The notes beneath the pieces are model-generated. The model did no database searches. It was not told the DNA's origin and was given only the letters and a program-made list of their open reading frames with translations. Of a DNA stretch of 48,407 nt, positions 1 to 7,953 are shown piece after piece. Every line of letters starts with the position of its first letter. Positions within the stretch are counted from its first letter, which is position 1. This DNA is from Pseudomonadaceae bacterium (GTDB lineage Bacteria; Pseudomonadota; Gammaproteobacteria; Pseudomonadales; Pseudomonadaceae): positions 1 to 48,407 of the forward strand of contig JAIETJ010000107.1 of assembly GCA_019745275.1 (NCBI GenBank), written 5' to 3'. The translations under genes and the position numbers were made by a program.

Positions 1-403
1 AGAGCACCGCATAACCGAGCAACGACGCGAGCGTCAGCCAAGCCGTGAGCTGATTGGTAAACACCAGCAAAATCGCCAGTCCAGCCACCGATAACAGCAT
101 GGCAAAGCTCAGCGCCGCCACCGGCGACACCCGGCCCTCGGCCAGCGGGCGTTTATGGGTGCGCGCCATGACCGCGTCGATCCGTCGGTCGACCACATGA
201 TTGATCGCCGCCGCGCCACCGGCGCAAAAGGCGATGCCTAAATTACCAAAGACTAAAACCGTCCACGGCACCCCGGCACGGGTGGCGAGAAACATGCCGA
301 CCAAGGAGGTGATCAGCATCAGCACCACCACCTTCGGCTTGGTCAGCTCCAAGTAGTCGCGCCAGAGCGCTTGGCTGTGACGTTCAGTTAATACCGTGGC
401 CAT
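1..403 (-). CDS. cyoE: protoheme IX farnesyltransferase, 3' part missing
   Basis: The gene runs leftward from an ATG at 403 and is cut by the window edge, leaving about 134 N-terminal residues. The enzyme farnesylates protoheme to heme O in the inner membrane, the first step toward heme A for the oxidase encoded alongside. The visible part starts [14 protein letters not shown], then LELTKPKVV, typical of the UbiA family, and contains the prenyl-diphosphate-binding pattern NxxDxxxD (in NHVVDRRID) followed by RPLAEG. Several hydrophobic segments follow. An AGGAGA-type ribosome site precedes the ATG. It lies 79 bases downstream of ctaA in the same direction, which makes the next enzyme in the pathway. 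The name ctaB is also used. The identification is firm; the C-terminal half is not visible. Confidence 0.95.
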   Translation of the reverse strand, partial: MATVLTERHSQALWRDYLELTKPKVVVLMLITSLVGMFLATRAGVPWTVLVFGNLGIAFCAGGAAAINHVVDRRIDAVMARTHKRPLAEGRVSPVAALSFAMLLSVAGLAILLVFTNQLTAWLTLASLLGYAVL

Positions 404-482
404 AAGCTGTCTCCTTATTGTTATTCGAGCACGACGCCAAAGCTAAACCTTGGCAAGCGTGTGCAGCCGTATTGCAAGCGAG

Positions 483-1514
483 TTAACCCGCCTGTTGCCC
501 CGCTAACTCAGTAAAGACTGTTTGACGGATGCGCGCAGGCGCCCGCAGCCGGTAATTAATCAGCACCAACACCAATAACAGCGCCGCGCCACCGGCGTTA
601 TGCGCGACCGCCACGGCCAGTGGTAGATGCAGCAGCACATTGCTAATCCCTAGGCTGACTTGTAGCGCCAGAGCCAGCAGCAGTAAGCCAGCCAATTGAT
701 TTAAGCCCTCGCTGCGCAGTCGCCAAGCCAGCAGCAGTAAGACCGCGCTGAGCAACACGGCGCCCAGGCGATGGGTCATGTGGATGGCCGTGCGGGCATC
801 ACTGTCGAGCTGCCCGCCGAGGTAGTTGGGGCCGATATGCTGAGTCAGGTGAAAGCCATTGGCGAAGTCCATCGATGGCCACCATTGACCATGACAGGTC
901 GGCAGATCGACGCAGGCGACTGCTGCGTAGTTGCTGCTGACCCAACCACCGAGGGCGATTTGGCCGACCACCAGCAGCACAGCCAGGCCGGCTAAGCGGC
1001 GTAAGCCTGAGGAAAGACCCGGCAGCACCGGCCAACGCCCAGACAAACGCAAGGTCAGGAGCAGCAACAAACTCAAGGTGGCAAAGCCGCCGAGCAAATG
1101 CCCGGTCACCACTTGCGGCCACAGTTTTAGGGTTACCGTCCACATGCCAAAGGCCGCTTGCGCGACCACCACCGCGACCAATAGGCACGGTAATTTCAGC
1201 GGTTGTTGCGGTTGTTTGCGCTGGAGCCAAGCGTGAATCGCCAGCGCCACAATCAACAAGCCCAAGCTGCCGGCGAAGTAGCGATGAATCATCTCGTTCC
1301 AGCCTTTTTGCGCCTCCACCGGTGCTTGCGGATAGCTCAGTTCGGCATGCGCCAGTTGCGTCTCGGTTTGCGGCACGCTGATAAAACCGTAGCAGCCGGG
1401 CCAATCCGGGCAGCCGAGACCGGCGTGAGTCAGACGGGTATAAGCACCGAGCAACACCACCAGCACGGCTAAGACGGTGGCGACTAGGGCGAGACGAAAT
1501 CCGGGCTTGGCCAT
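483..1514 (-). CDS. ctaA: heme A synthase (COX15/CtaA family)
   Basis: A 343-residue integral membrane protein that oxidises the C8 methyl of heme O to the formyl group of heme A, for insertion into CoxA. It has about eight hydrophobic segments in two similar halves. The conserved histidines sit in the contexts MIHRYFAG, VTGHLLGG, HMTHRLGA and VAHNAGG. Cysteine pairs lie in the first (CPDWPGC) and second (CVDLPTC) external loops, as in other proteobacterial CtaA proteins. The start is the ATG at 1514, preceded by AAGGAGT. It lies between a 140-bp palindromic repeat upstream and cyoE downstream, all on the minus strand. The family call is very secure. Confidence 0.95.
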   Translation of the reverse strand: MAKPGFRLALVATVLAVLVVLLGAYTRLTHAGLGCPDWPGCYGFISVPQTETQLAHAELSYPQAPVEAQKGWNEMIHRYFAGSLGLLIVALAIHAWLQRKQPQQPLKLPCLLVAVVVAQAAFGMWTVTLKLWPQVVTGHLLGGFATLSLLLLLTLRLSGRWPVLPGLSSGLRRLAGLAVLLVVGQIALGGWVSSNYAAVACVDLPTCHGQWWPSMDFANGFHLTQHIGPNYLGGQLDSDARTAIHMTHRLGAVLLSAVLLLLAWRLRSEGLNQLAGLLLLALALQVSLGISNVLLHLPLAVAVAHNAGGAALLLVLVLINYRLRAPARIRQTVFTELAGQQAG

Positions 1515-1536
1515 CAGTACTCCTTAAAATCTGCGC

Positions 1537-1684
1537 TTAACAGGCCGTTGAGAAATGTAGCGAGCGATGGCTAGGCAAGGCGAAATCCGCCGAAAAAGCG
1601 CAATGTACGAGCTGTACATGAGCATTTTGAGGCTGATTTCAACGCCGCATAGCCGAGCGCAGTAGTTTCTCAGCGGCCTGTTAA
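1537..1684. repeat. palindromic MITE-like intergenic element with TTAA ends
   Basis: An imperfect inverted repeat about 140 bp long fills almost the whole ctaA upstream gap. The outer ends read TTAACAGGCCGTTGAGAAA (from 1537) and, as its near-complement, TTTCTCAGCGGCCTGTTAA (to 1684). Similarity between the arms continues inward for roughly 45 bases, and the centre holds TGTAC-N5-GTACA (about 1613-1620). It has no coding capacity. TTAA at both ends could be a target-site duplication or just part of the palindrome, since TTAA is itself palindromic. The right end supplies the TAA stop codon of the neighbouring gene. No second copy was seen in this window. Confidence 0.75.
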
Positions 1685-2271
1685 CCAATATTCGACAGTT
1701 TTAGCAGCAGGCGCAGATCATTCAGGACATTTTTACCGTCCGCCTTGGCGTCATAGCGCAGCACCAGATTGCCGTGTGGATCGATAATCCACAGCTGTAC
1801 CGCCGGGTCGCCCTTTTGCCGTTGCGCGTAGCGCTGACGGTCCAGGCTAAAACGCCCGAGCTGTGGGTATTCGCTTTGCAACTGACTCTGGTAGACCTCA
1901 CTCAGCGGTGCGCCACTGGCCAGCGAATGGGTGGCCCGTGACGACTCACGCCCCAAACCAATTTGAATCTGGCGGGCCAAGTACACCAGTTGCTGACAAT
2001 CGGCAGCGCACTCGTCTGGCGCGGTGACCAACAATTGCCAGCGGGTTTCCGCTGGCCCCGCATCAGCCGGCAGGACTACGCCCAGCTCGCTACGGCTTTG
2101 CCCGCTGCCGAGTAATTCACCGTGGTAACTGCGTGACTCGGGCACCCAAAACTGCCATTTGTACATGGCCGAGGCGAGCAGAATAGGGCCAATGGTGGCG
2201 GCTAAAATCAGTAATAACTGGATCCGCCCGCGACGCGGATTGAGCTCAGGCTTGGGGGTCACTGCAGGCAT
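1681..2271 (-). CDS. SCO-like single-pass membrane protein of the cox cluster
   Basis: A 196-residue protein with one N-terminal transmembrane segment (about residues 18-40: LLLILAATIGPILLASAMY) and a periplasmic remainder. It resembles a divergent thioredoxin/SCO fold: there is a redox-style pair of cysteines in CAADCQQL at about residue 108, a WLLVTAP-like strand before it (WQLLVTAPDEC), and LWIIDPHGNLVLRYD near the end, as in SCO/SenC proteins. A role in oxidase assembly, for instance copper or thiol handling, is inferred from this and from its place between surf1 and ctaA. The start codon at 2271 overlaps the end of surf1 by 26 bases, implying translational coupling. Its TAA stop coincides with the edge of the palindromic element. 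The Pseudomonas counterpart is annotated only as a conserved transmembrane protein. Confidence 0.8.
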   Translation of the reverse strand: MPAVTPKPELNPRRGRIQLLLILAATIGPILLASAMYKWQFWVPESRSYHGELLGSGQSRSELGVVLPADAGPAETRWQLLVTAPDECAADCQQLVYLARQIQIGLGRESSRATHSLASGAPLSEVYQSQLQSEYPQLGRFSLDRQRYAQRQKGDPAVQLWIIDPHGNLVLRYDAKADGKNVLNDLRLLLKLSNIG

Positions 2272-3001
2272 CGTCGCGCTTCCTTAATGAGGTATTAGCG
2301 GTTGAATTAAAGCCGAAAAATACGAACAAGCCGCACAGCGCTGCCGCCATCGCGAACCACTGCACCGCGTAGCCTTGATGCTTTACCGGACTCATCACCA
2401 CCACTGGCCAGTCCACTTGATAGGCGGCCAGCCCTGGCTCTAACCGTAGCTCATGGGCCCAGCCGCCACGGCCCAATTGCTGCCACACTTTGCCCGCATC
2501 CACTTGGGTGAGTAATTGCGGCCAGTTACTGCTCGGCGCGTCGGCCTGCAGTTGGAAACTCGCACCCAGCGGTACATACACCCAGGCCTGTAGCTGCAGC
2601 ACACCACTGGGAGTGCTGAACTGTGGTGGCGTGCGCCTATCCGGCCAAGGTAGCCAGCCCCGATTGACCAGCAACCACAGGCCACTGTTTTGCTCATAAA
2701 AAGGCTGCAGCAACTCAACCCCGGCATGCCCGCTACGGGTGCGGTTATCCAGCAAAATACTGTGTTCGGTATCGAAATGACCTTGCAGCACTACCCGCCG
2801 AAACGACGGATCGGCGCTCAGTTCGAGTTCGCCAAGCACCTGCGGCGGGATTTGCCGACGCAACTGTTCAGCGCTGATCAGCGTACGTTTTTGCTCCGCG
2901 CGCGCCAGTTGCCAAAAGCCCAAGCCGATCAATAGCGGCAACAGTGCCAGCACCACTAAGGTCGGCAGCCAGCCGGGGCGAAAGGCTCTCACTGCGGCCA
3001 T
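2246..3001 (-). CDS. SURF1 family cytochrome oxidase biogenesis protein
   Basis: A 251-residue inner-membrane protein of the SURF1 (Shy1) family, which helps heme A insertion or early assembly of CoxA. Two transmembrane helices bracket a periplasmic domain: residues about 12-30 (LPTLVVLALLPLLIGLGFW) and about 212-230. Family landmarks are GFWQLARAEQK, HFDTEHSILLDNRTRSG, LLVNRGWLPWPDRR and the C-terminal MSPVKHQGYAVQWFAMA. The ATG at 3001 is preceded by only a weak ribosome site. The gene is divergent from the small DUF2909 gene (60-base gap) and heads a minus-strand run surf1-SCO-like-ctaA-cyoE. Confidence 0.93.
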   Translation of the reverse strand: MAAVRAFRPGWLPTLVVLALLPLLIGLGFWQLARAEQKRTLISAEQLRRQIPPQVLGELELSADPSFRRVVLQGHFDTEHSILLDNRTRSGHAGVELLQPFYEQNSGLWLLVNRGWLPWPDRRTPPQFSTPSGVLQLQAWVYVPLGASFQLQADAPSSNWPQLLTQVDAGKVWQQLGRGGWAHELRLEPGLAAYQVDWPVVVMSPVKHQGYAVQWFAMAAALCGLFVFFGFNSTANTSLRKRDDACSDPQA

Positions 3002-3060
3002 CCGGTTATCAGCTGCGTGACTATACTGCTAGGCATTCTCTCTCCCCCCGGAGCTACTAC

Positions 3061-3264
3061 ATGCTGAAAGCGGCGATCGTCATCTTGTTACTGGCCACCG
3101 TGGCCAGCTTATTTAGTGGCTTGGTTTTTTTGGTTAAAGACCAAGGGCATGGCTCACGGGTAGTCAACGCGCTGACCCTGCGGGTGGTTCTGGCGGCCTT
3201 AACCCTGGGCCTGATTAGTTGGGGCTTTTACAGCGGCCAACTGGTGTCTCAAGCCACCTGGTAA
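3061..3264 (+). CDS. DUF2909 twin-transmembrane small protein
   Basis: A 67-residue protein made of two hydrophobic helices (about 3-25 and 42-60) joined by a short polar loop, KDQGHGSRVVN. This matches the DUF2909 twin-transmembrane family found in cox clusters of gammaproteobacteria. The ATG at 3061 was chosen over upstream in-frame codons because it follows CCCGGAGCTACTAC and gives the family length; the longer reading frame would add an arginine-rich stretch with no similarity. It is the only plus-strand gene in the oxidase cluster, divergent from surf1 and convergent with coxC. The function is unknown; a role in oxidase assembly is a guess from position. Confidence 0.85.
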   Translation: MLKAAIVILLLATVASLFSGLVFLVKDQGHGSRVVNALTLRVVLAALTLGLISWGFYSGQLVSQATW

Positions 3265-3334
3265 AGCCCAGTGCCGGCGGGCTTAGCTGCCGGCAGCAGA
3301 CCGTGTGAAACCTACTGTGCTCGGTTATGCGGCG

Positions 3335-4222
3335 TTAAAGCACGTACACGAACACAAACAAACCAATCCACACCACGTCGACAAAGTGCCAGTACCAGCT
3401 AGCGGCCTCAAAGCCGAACTGATGCTCGGCATCAAAATGCCCACGCCAGATACGAATAAACATGATGCCCAACATGAGGGTGCCAAGCGTAACGTGGGCA
3501 CCGTGAAAGCCAGTGAGCATAAAGAAGGTCGAGCCGTAGATGCCTGAACCTAGGGTCAAGCCAAGCTCGTGATAGGCCTCGATATATTCGGCGGCCTGCA
3601 AGCCCAAGAAGGTTATGCCGAGCAAAATGGTTAAGCCTAGCCACGCCTTGAGCAGCCCACGTTTGCCATGCTTGAGCGCGTGGTGAGCAAAGGTCACGGT
3701 GAAGCTGGAACTGACCAGCAAGATGGTGTTAATCAGCGGCAAGTGCCACGGATTAATGATTTCTTTGGGCGCTGGGAACAGCTTTGGATCAGGCGTATTT
3801 AGCAGCGGCCAGACGTAGTTGAAGTTCGGCCACAGGCTATGCGCAATACCTTTGGCGCCCTCACCACCCAGCCAAGGCCCGGCAAAGGTACGCACGTAAA
3901 ACAGCGCACCAAAAAACGCCGCAAAAAACATCACTTCGGAGAAAATAAACCAGCTCATGCCCCAACGAAATGAGCGATCCATCTGCGTACTGTACAGCCC
4001 GGCGCGACTCTCTTTAATCACCGCTCCGAACCAACCAAACAACATATAGGCGAGAAACAGTCCACCAATCGAGAAGATCAGCGGTCCATTTGATTCGGCC
4101 CGCTGCGCGCTCATATCATTAAACCAAGTGGCCAATCCGTAGACCGTGGCGGTCATACCGATGGTGGCAATGATCGGCCATTTGCTTTGCGCCGGAACGT
4201 AGTAGTGCTGATAGTCTGCCAT
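3335..4222 (-). CDS. coxC: cytochrome c oxidase subunit III
   Basis: A 295-residue, seven-helix inner-membrane subunit of the aa3-type oxidase. It binds no redox metal but stabilises subunit I. Typical signatures are WFIFSEVMFFAAFFGALFY, the central TNTxLLxSSxTVT-like stretch INTILLVSSSFTVTFAHHA, GSTFFMLTGFHGAHVTLG and the C-terminal WHFVDVVWIGLFVFVYVL. An AAGGAGAACAAGC ribosome site precedes the ATG at 4222. The gene starts 11 bases after ctaG and is last in the coxB-coxA-ctaG-coxC run. A weak hairpin (TGCCGGC at 3272-3278 with GCCGGCA at 3289-3295) lies just past its end. Confidence 0.96.
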   Translation of the reverse strand: MADYQHYYVPAQSKWPIIATIGMTATVYGLATWFNDMSAQRAESNGPLIFSIGGLFLAYMLFGWFGAVIKESRAGLYSTQMDRSFRWGMSWFIFSEVMFFAAFFGALFYVRTFAGPWLGGEGAKGIAHSLWPNFNYVWPLLNTPDPKLFPAPKEIINPWHLPLINTILLVSSSFTVTFAHHALKHGKRGLLKAWLGLTILLGITFLGLQAAEYIEAYHELGLTLGSGIYGSTFFMLTGFHGAHVTLGTLMLGIMFIRIWRGHFDAEHQFGFEAASWYWHFVDVVWIGLFVFVYVL

Positions 4223-4233
4223 GCTTGTTCTCC

Positions 4234-4833
4234 TTATCGACCCGCGATTGAGGCGGGTGATGTAGTCGCCGTGATGTCGAACAGCGTGTACGCCAGCGTG
4301 AGGTGATGGACCTCCTCAGGTAAGTCGCGATCGACGATAAAACGCACTGGCATCTCGATTCGCTGTCCCGGCTGAAGCACTTGCTGGGTAAAACAAAAAC
4401 ACTCGGTTTTATGGAAATACGCCGCCGCCACTGAAGGCGCGATACTCGGCACGGCCTGCGCCGTCATTGGCTTATTGGTGGGATTGCTGGCAACAAACAA
4501 CATCTCGCTCAGCGCACCCGGATGCACCACTAACTCATCATTTTTAGCGCGAAACTCCCAAGCCATGCCTGCTGAATTAGTCGCTAAAAACTGCACCCGC
4601 ACCGTACGGGATGGGTCTGCCGTTTGCGCACCCTGGTAAGCCACGCCAGCGGTCTTACCGTTAATGCCGAGCTGTTGGCACATCACCTCATATATCGGTA
4701 CCAGCGCGAAACCAAAGCCAAACATCGCCACCACCACCAATACTAGGCGTTGGATCAGACGGCGGTTCGGCCGCAGATCACTCATGCGCGCAGGCCAACG
4801 GGCGGACTGCTTGCTCGCGCCTACCAGAGGCAT
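4234..4833 (-). CDS. ctaG: cytochrome c oxidase assembly protein CtaG/Cox11
   Basis: A copper chaperone that delivers CuB to CoxA. One N-terminal membrane helix (LVLVVVAMFGFGFALVPIY) is followed by a periplasmic immunoglobulin-like domain. The copper motif CFCF is present within HKTECFCFTQQVLQPGQ, and IDVD-like VDRDLPEEV follows near the C-terminus. Two starts are possible. The ATG at 4833 (199 residues) lies 3 bases past coxA and 9 bases after GAGGTG. The ATG at 4785 (183 residues) fits the usual family length better but has no clear ribosome site. I keep 4833 on the ribosome-site evidence. A third ATG, overlapping the coxA stop, is out of frame. Confidence 0.93.
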   Translation of the reverse strand: MPLVGASKQSARWPARMSDLRPNRRLIQRLVLVVVAMFGFGFALVPIYEVMCQQLGINGKTAGVAYQGAQTADPSRTVRVQFLATNSAGMAWEFRAKNDELVVHPGALSEMLFVASNPTNKPMTAQAVPSIAPSVAAAYFHKTECFCFTQQVLQPGQRIEMPVRFIVDRDLPEEVHHLTLAYTLFDITATTSPASIAGR

Positions 4834-4836
4834 TCA

Positions 4837-6447
4837 TTACTGCACCTCTGGCGGGGTTTGGAAGGTGTGATAAGGCGGCGGCGATGGCAACGTCCACTCC
4901 AACCCTTCGGCACCGTCCCAAGGTTTATCGCCAGCCGACTTACCGCCACGAATGCATTTGATGACGATAAACAGGAACAACAACTGGGTCACGCCGAAGG
5001 CAAAACCACCAATCGAAGAGATCATATTGAAGTCGGCAAACTGCAGGTTGTAGTCGGGAATACGCCGTGGCATGCCGGCCAAGCCAACGAAGTGCATCGG
5101 AAAGAAGGTCATGTTCATGGCCACAAACGACAACCAGAAATGCAGCTTGCCGAGGGTTTCGTCATACATGTGCCCGGTCCATTTCGGCAGCCAGTAATAG
5201 ACCGAGGCGAAGATGCCGAAGATGGCTCCCGGCACCAGCACGTAATGGAAATGCGCGACCACAAAATAGGTGTCCTGGTACTGATAGTCGGCCGGCGCCA
5301 TCGCCAGCATCAGCCCGGAAAACCCGCCGATGGTAAACAAAATAACGAAGGCCACGGCGAACAGCATCGGCGTCTCAAAGGTCATCGAACCCTGCCACAT
5401 GGTCGCCGCCCAGTTGAACACCTTCACCCCGGTAGGCACCGCAATCAGCATGGTGGCGTACATAAAGAACAGCTCGCCGACCAGCGGAATACCGACCACG
5501 AACATGTGGTGGGCCCAGACGATAAACGACAAAAAGGCGATGCTTGAGGTGGCATACACCATCGAGGTGTAGCCGAACAACGGCTTGCGGGCGAAGGCTG
5601 GGATGATCGCACTGACCGCACCGAACGCCGGCAGGATCATGATGTACACCTCGGGATGACCAAAGAACCAGAACACATGCTGGAACAACACCGGGTCGCC
5701 CCCACCAGCAGCACTGAAGAAGCTGGTGCCGAAGTGAATATCCATCAGCATCATGGTCACGCAACCGGCCAGTACCGGCATCACCGCAATCAGCAGGAAG
5801 GCGGTAATTAGCCACGTCCAGACGAACAGCGGCATTTTCATCAAGGTCATGCCGGGGGCGCGTAAGTTGAGGATGGTGGCGATGATATTGATGCCGCCCA
5901 TGATCGAACTGATGCCCATCAAGTGCACAGCAAAGATAAAGAAGGTCACGCTTTCCGGCGCGTAGGTAGTCGACAGCGGCGCGTAAAAGGTCCAGCCAAA
6001 ATTAGGTCCGCCGCCATCCATGAACAGCGTCGAAATCATGATGCCGAACGCCGCCGGCAACAGCCAGAAGCTGAAGTTGTTCATACGCGGCAAGGCCATG
6101 TCGGGCGCGCCAATCATCAGCGGCACCATCCAGTTGGCCAAGCCGACGAACGCCGGCATCACCGCCCCAAAGACCATGATCAAACCGTGCATGGTGGTCA
6201 TCTGGTTAAAAAATTCCGGCTGCACAATTTGCAGGCCCGGCTGGAACAACTCGGCGCGAATCACCATGGCAAACGAGCCACCGAGCAAAAACATCGCAAA
6301 GCTGAACCACAGGTACATGCTACCGATGTCTTTATGATTGGTGGTCAGCACCCAACGCATCAAGCCTTTGGCGGGACCATGAGCGTGCTCATGGTCCGCA
6401 TGTGGATGGCCGGCCCTTTTTTGGCTGTAATCGATCACTGCGCTCAT
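4837..6447 (-). CDS. coxA: cytochrome c oxidase subunit I
   Basis: A 536-residue catalytic subunit of the aa3-type heme-copper oxidase with about twelve membrane helices. Heme a, heme a3 and CuB ligand contexts are visible: TMHGLIMVFG, FWFFGHPEVYIMILP (CuB histidine with the crosslinked tyrosine) and IVWAHHMFVVG, then VAHFHYVLVPG. The K- and D-channel type-A features fit (GHPEVY, NWMVPLMIGAPDMA). The ATG at 6447 follows AGGAGTAACAAC and begins MSAVIDYSQKR; an in-frame extension upstream would run into coxB and is rejected. A histidine-rich N-terminus (HPHADHEHAHG) precedes the first helix. Four bases separate it from coxB. Confidence 0.98.
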   Translation of the reverse strand: MSAVIDYSQKRAGHPHADHEHAHGPAKGLMRWVLTTNHKDIGSMYLWFSFAMFLLGGSFAMVIRAELFQPGLQIVQPEFFNQMTTMHGLIMVFGAVMPAFVGLANWMVPLMIGAPDMALPRMNNFSFWLLPAAFGIMISTLFMDGGGPNFGWTFYAPLSTTYAPESVTFFIFAVHLMGISSIMGGINIIATILNLRAPGMTLMKMPLFVWTWLITAFLLIAVMPVLAGCVTMMLMDIHFGTSFFSAAGGGDPVLFQHVFWFFGHPEVYIMILPAFGAVSAIIPAFARKPLFGYTSMVYATSSIAFLSFIVWAHHMFVVGIPLVGELFFMYATMLIAVPTGVKVFNWAATMWQGSMTFETPMLFAVAFVILFTIGGFSGLMLAMAPADYQYQDTYFVVAHFHYVLVPGAIFGIFASVYYWLPKWTGHMYDETLGKLHFWLSFVAMNMTFFPMHFVGLAGMPRRIPDYNLQFADFNMISSIGGFAFGVTQLLFLFIVIKCIRGGKSAGDKPWDGAEGLEWTLPSPPPYHTFQTPPEVQ

Positions 6448-6451
6448 GTTG

Positions 6452-7576
6452 TTACTCCTGAGCTTGTTTAAGGGCGAGCACGTCTTTAGGGGTGACCATG
6501 TCGTGCATGGCATTTCCCCAAGCGTTGCGTTCGTAGGTGATCACCGCGGCGATATCGACTTCCGAGAGTTGTTTACCGAAGGCCGCCATGGCCGTACCCG
6601 GCTTGCCGTTGAGGACAATTTCGAGGTGTCCGGCTTTGCTCCCCGTGGCAATTTTAGAGCCCTTAAGCGCCGGGAACATTGGTGGCAAACCCTGCCCTTC
6701 GGCTTGGTGGCAGGCGGCGCAAGTGGTGTGATAGACCTTATCACCACGAGCTATTAACTCTTCCTGGGTCCATTCCTTAGTGGTCAACTCTTTCAGCTGC
6801 AAGGCTTCAGCTTTGCGCTCCGCCAGCCACTTGGCGAAGTCTTCTTTGGACTTGGCCTCGACCACAATTGGCATAAAGCCGTGATCCTTGCCACACAACT
6901 CGGTGCACTGACCACGGTAGATGCCGGGCTGATCGATACGCGTCCAAGCCTCGTTTACAAAGCCTGGAATAGCGTCTTTCTTCACCGCAAAAGCCGGCAC
7001 CCACCAGGAGTGAATAACATCCGCACCGGTAATCAAAAACCGCACCTTGGTGCCAGCCGGCACCACCAGAGGGTTATCCACCTCCAGCAGGTAATTCTCG
7101 GATTTAGGCTCTTGGTTATGAATTTGGCTCTGCGGAGTGGCCAAATTGCTAAAAAACTCCACGTCCTGGCCAAGGTATTTGTAGTGCCATTTCCACTGAT
7201 ACCCTGTGACCTGGATATCCAGCTCCGACTCTGTGGTGTCGTAGATATTGATCAGGGTTTTGGTCGCCGGAATCGCAATGATCACCAGAATCACCAGCGG
7301 GATCAGGGTCCAGAGAATCTCGACCGTGGTGCTTTCATGAAAGTGCGCGGGCTGCTGGCCGGTTGAGCGGCGATGCACCAGCATCGACCAAAACATCACG
7401 CCAAACACCACCACACCGATCACCACGCAGATCCAGAAGGTGATCATGTGCAAGTCAAATACCGCGCGACTCACTTCAGTCGCACCTTGCGGCATATTTA
7501 CAGTCCAAGCGGCCTGCGCTTGGCTAAATACAGCCCACAGCAGTAGCCCCAACCAAATTCGTGGACGTAGCGTCAT
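6452..7576 (-). CDS. coxB: cytochrome c oxidase subunit II with fused cytochrome c domain
   Basis: A 374-residue caa3-type subunit II. It has a signal sequence or first helix (residues about 7-22), then two transmembrane segments, then a periplasmic cupredoxin domain. The CuA site is visible as CTELCGKDHGFM with cysteines at about 224 and 228, and an electron-entry tryptophan-rich motif GYQWKWHYKY lies upstream. A C-terminal class I cytochrome c domain carries CAACH with cysteines at about 286 and 289 and histidine 290, so one c-type heme is covalently bound. It takes electrons from cytochrome c and passes them to CoxA. It is the first gene of the oxidase operon; AAGGGGAAC precedes the ATG. 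Confidence 0.97.
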   Translation of the reverse strand: MTLRPRIWLGLLLWAVFSQAQAAWTVNMPQGATEVSRAVFDLHMITFWICVVIGVVVFGVMFWSMLVHRRSTGQQPAHFHESTTVEILWTLIPLVILVIIAIPATKTLINIYDTTESELDIQVTGYQWKWHYKYLGQDVEFFSNLATPQSQIHNQEPKSENYLLEVDNPLVVPAGTKVRFLITGADVIHSWWVPAFAVKKDAIPGFVNEAWTRIDQPGIYRGQCTELCGKDHGFMPIVVEAKSKEDFAKWLAERKAEALQLKELTTKEWTQEELIARGDKVYHTTCAACHQAEGQGLPPMFPALKGSKIATGSKAGHLEIVLNGKPGTAMAAFGKQLSEVDIAAVITYERNAWGNAMHDMVTPKDVLALKQAQE

Positions 7577-7953
7577 TGCGGGTTCCCCTTATCGTTCTTG
7601 TTATCCCGCCGGCGATACCTGCGAGTAAGGGTGTAGCAGCTAAATTACCCAACAGCTGCACCACCTTTACTAACCGCAGTACAGCCGGTGTAATAGGCGA
7701 TCCGTGTGCGTTTTTAATCCCATCGGGGTGAGTGTAGTCGGCATCTGCGACATAACAACGCAGGCAGAAAAAACTCGCTCACGCGTATTCGCCGGCACAA
7801 TTAAGTAGGCCGCTGGACTGCTGACTGCCGTTCGTCAGCTAGCAGGCTGCAATCCAAACCGATGACACTTTAATGACGACTGGACCCTGGCATTGCCCGG
7901 AAAGCGACTAAGGTTGGTGGCTTAACTCAGTCGTAATCACCGAAGGAGCCAAC
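7577..7953. other. 377-base intergenic region upstream of coxB and a divergent gene
   Basis: No open reading frame here is convincing. The region must carry the coxBA-ctaG-coxC promoter (leftward) and the promoter of the rightward gene at 7954. I see a short hairpin, GCTGAC at 7820-7825 pairing with GTCAGC at 7834-7839, and the ribosome sites at each edge (AAGGGGAAC for coxB, GAAGGAGCC for the other). I could not assign a convincing -35/-10 pair or sigma class by eye. Confidence 0.5.

Noticed and set aside
4750..5547. A 265-codon plus-strand frame across the ctaG-coxA junction
   Set aside because: It is rich in histidine, arginine and glutamine, as expected from reverse-strand reading of membrane protein genes, and has no start signal.
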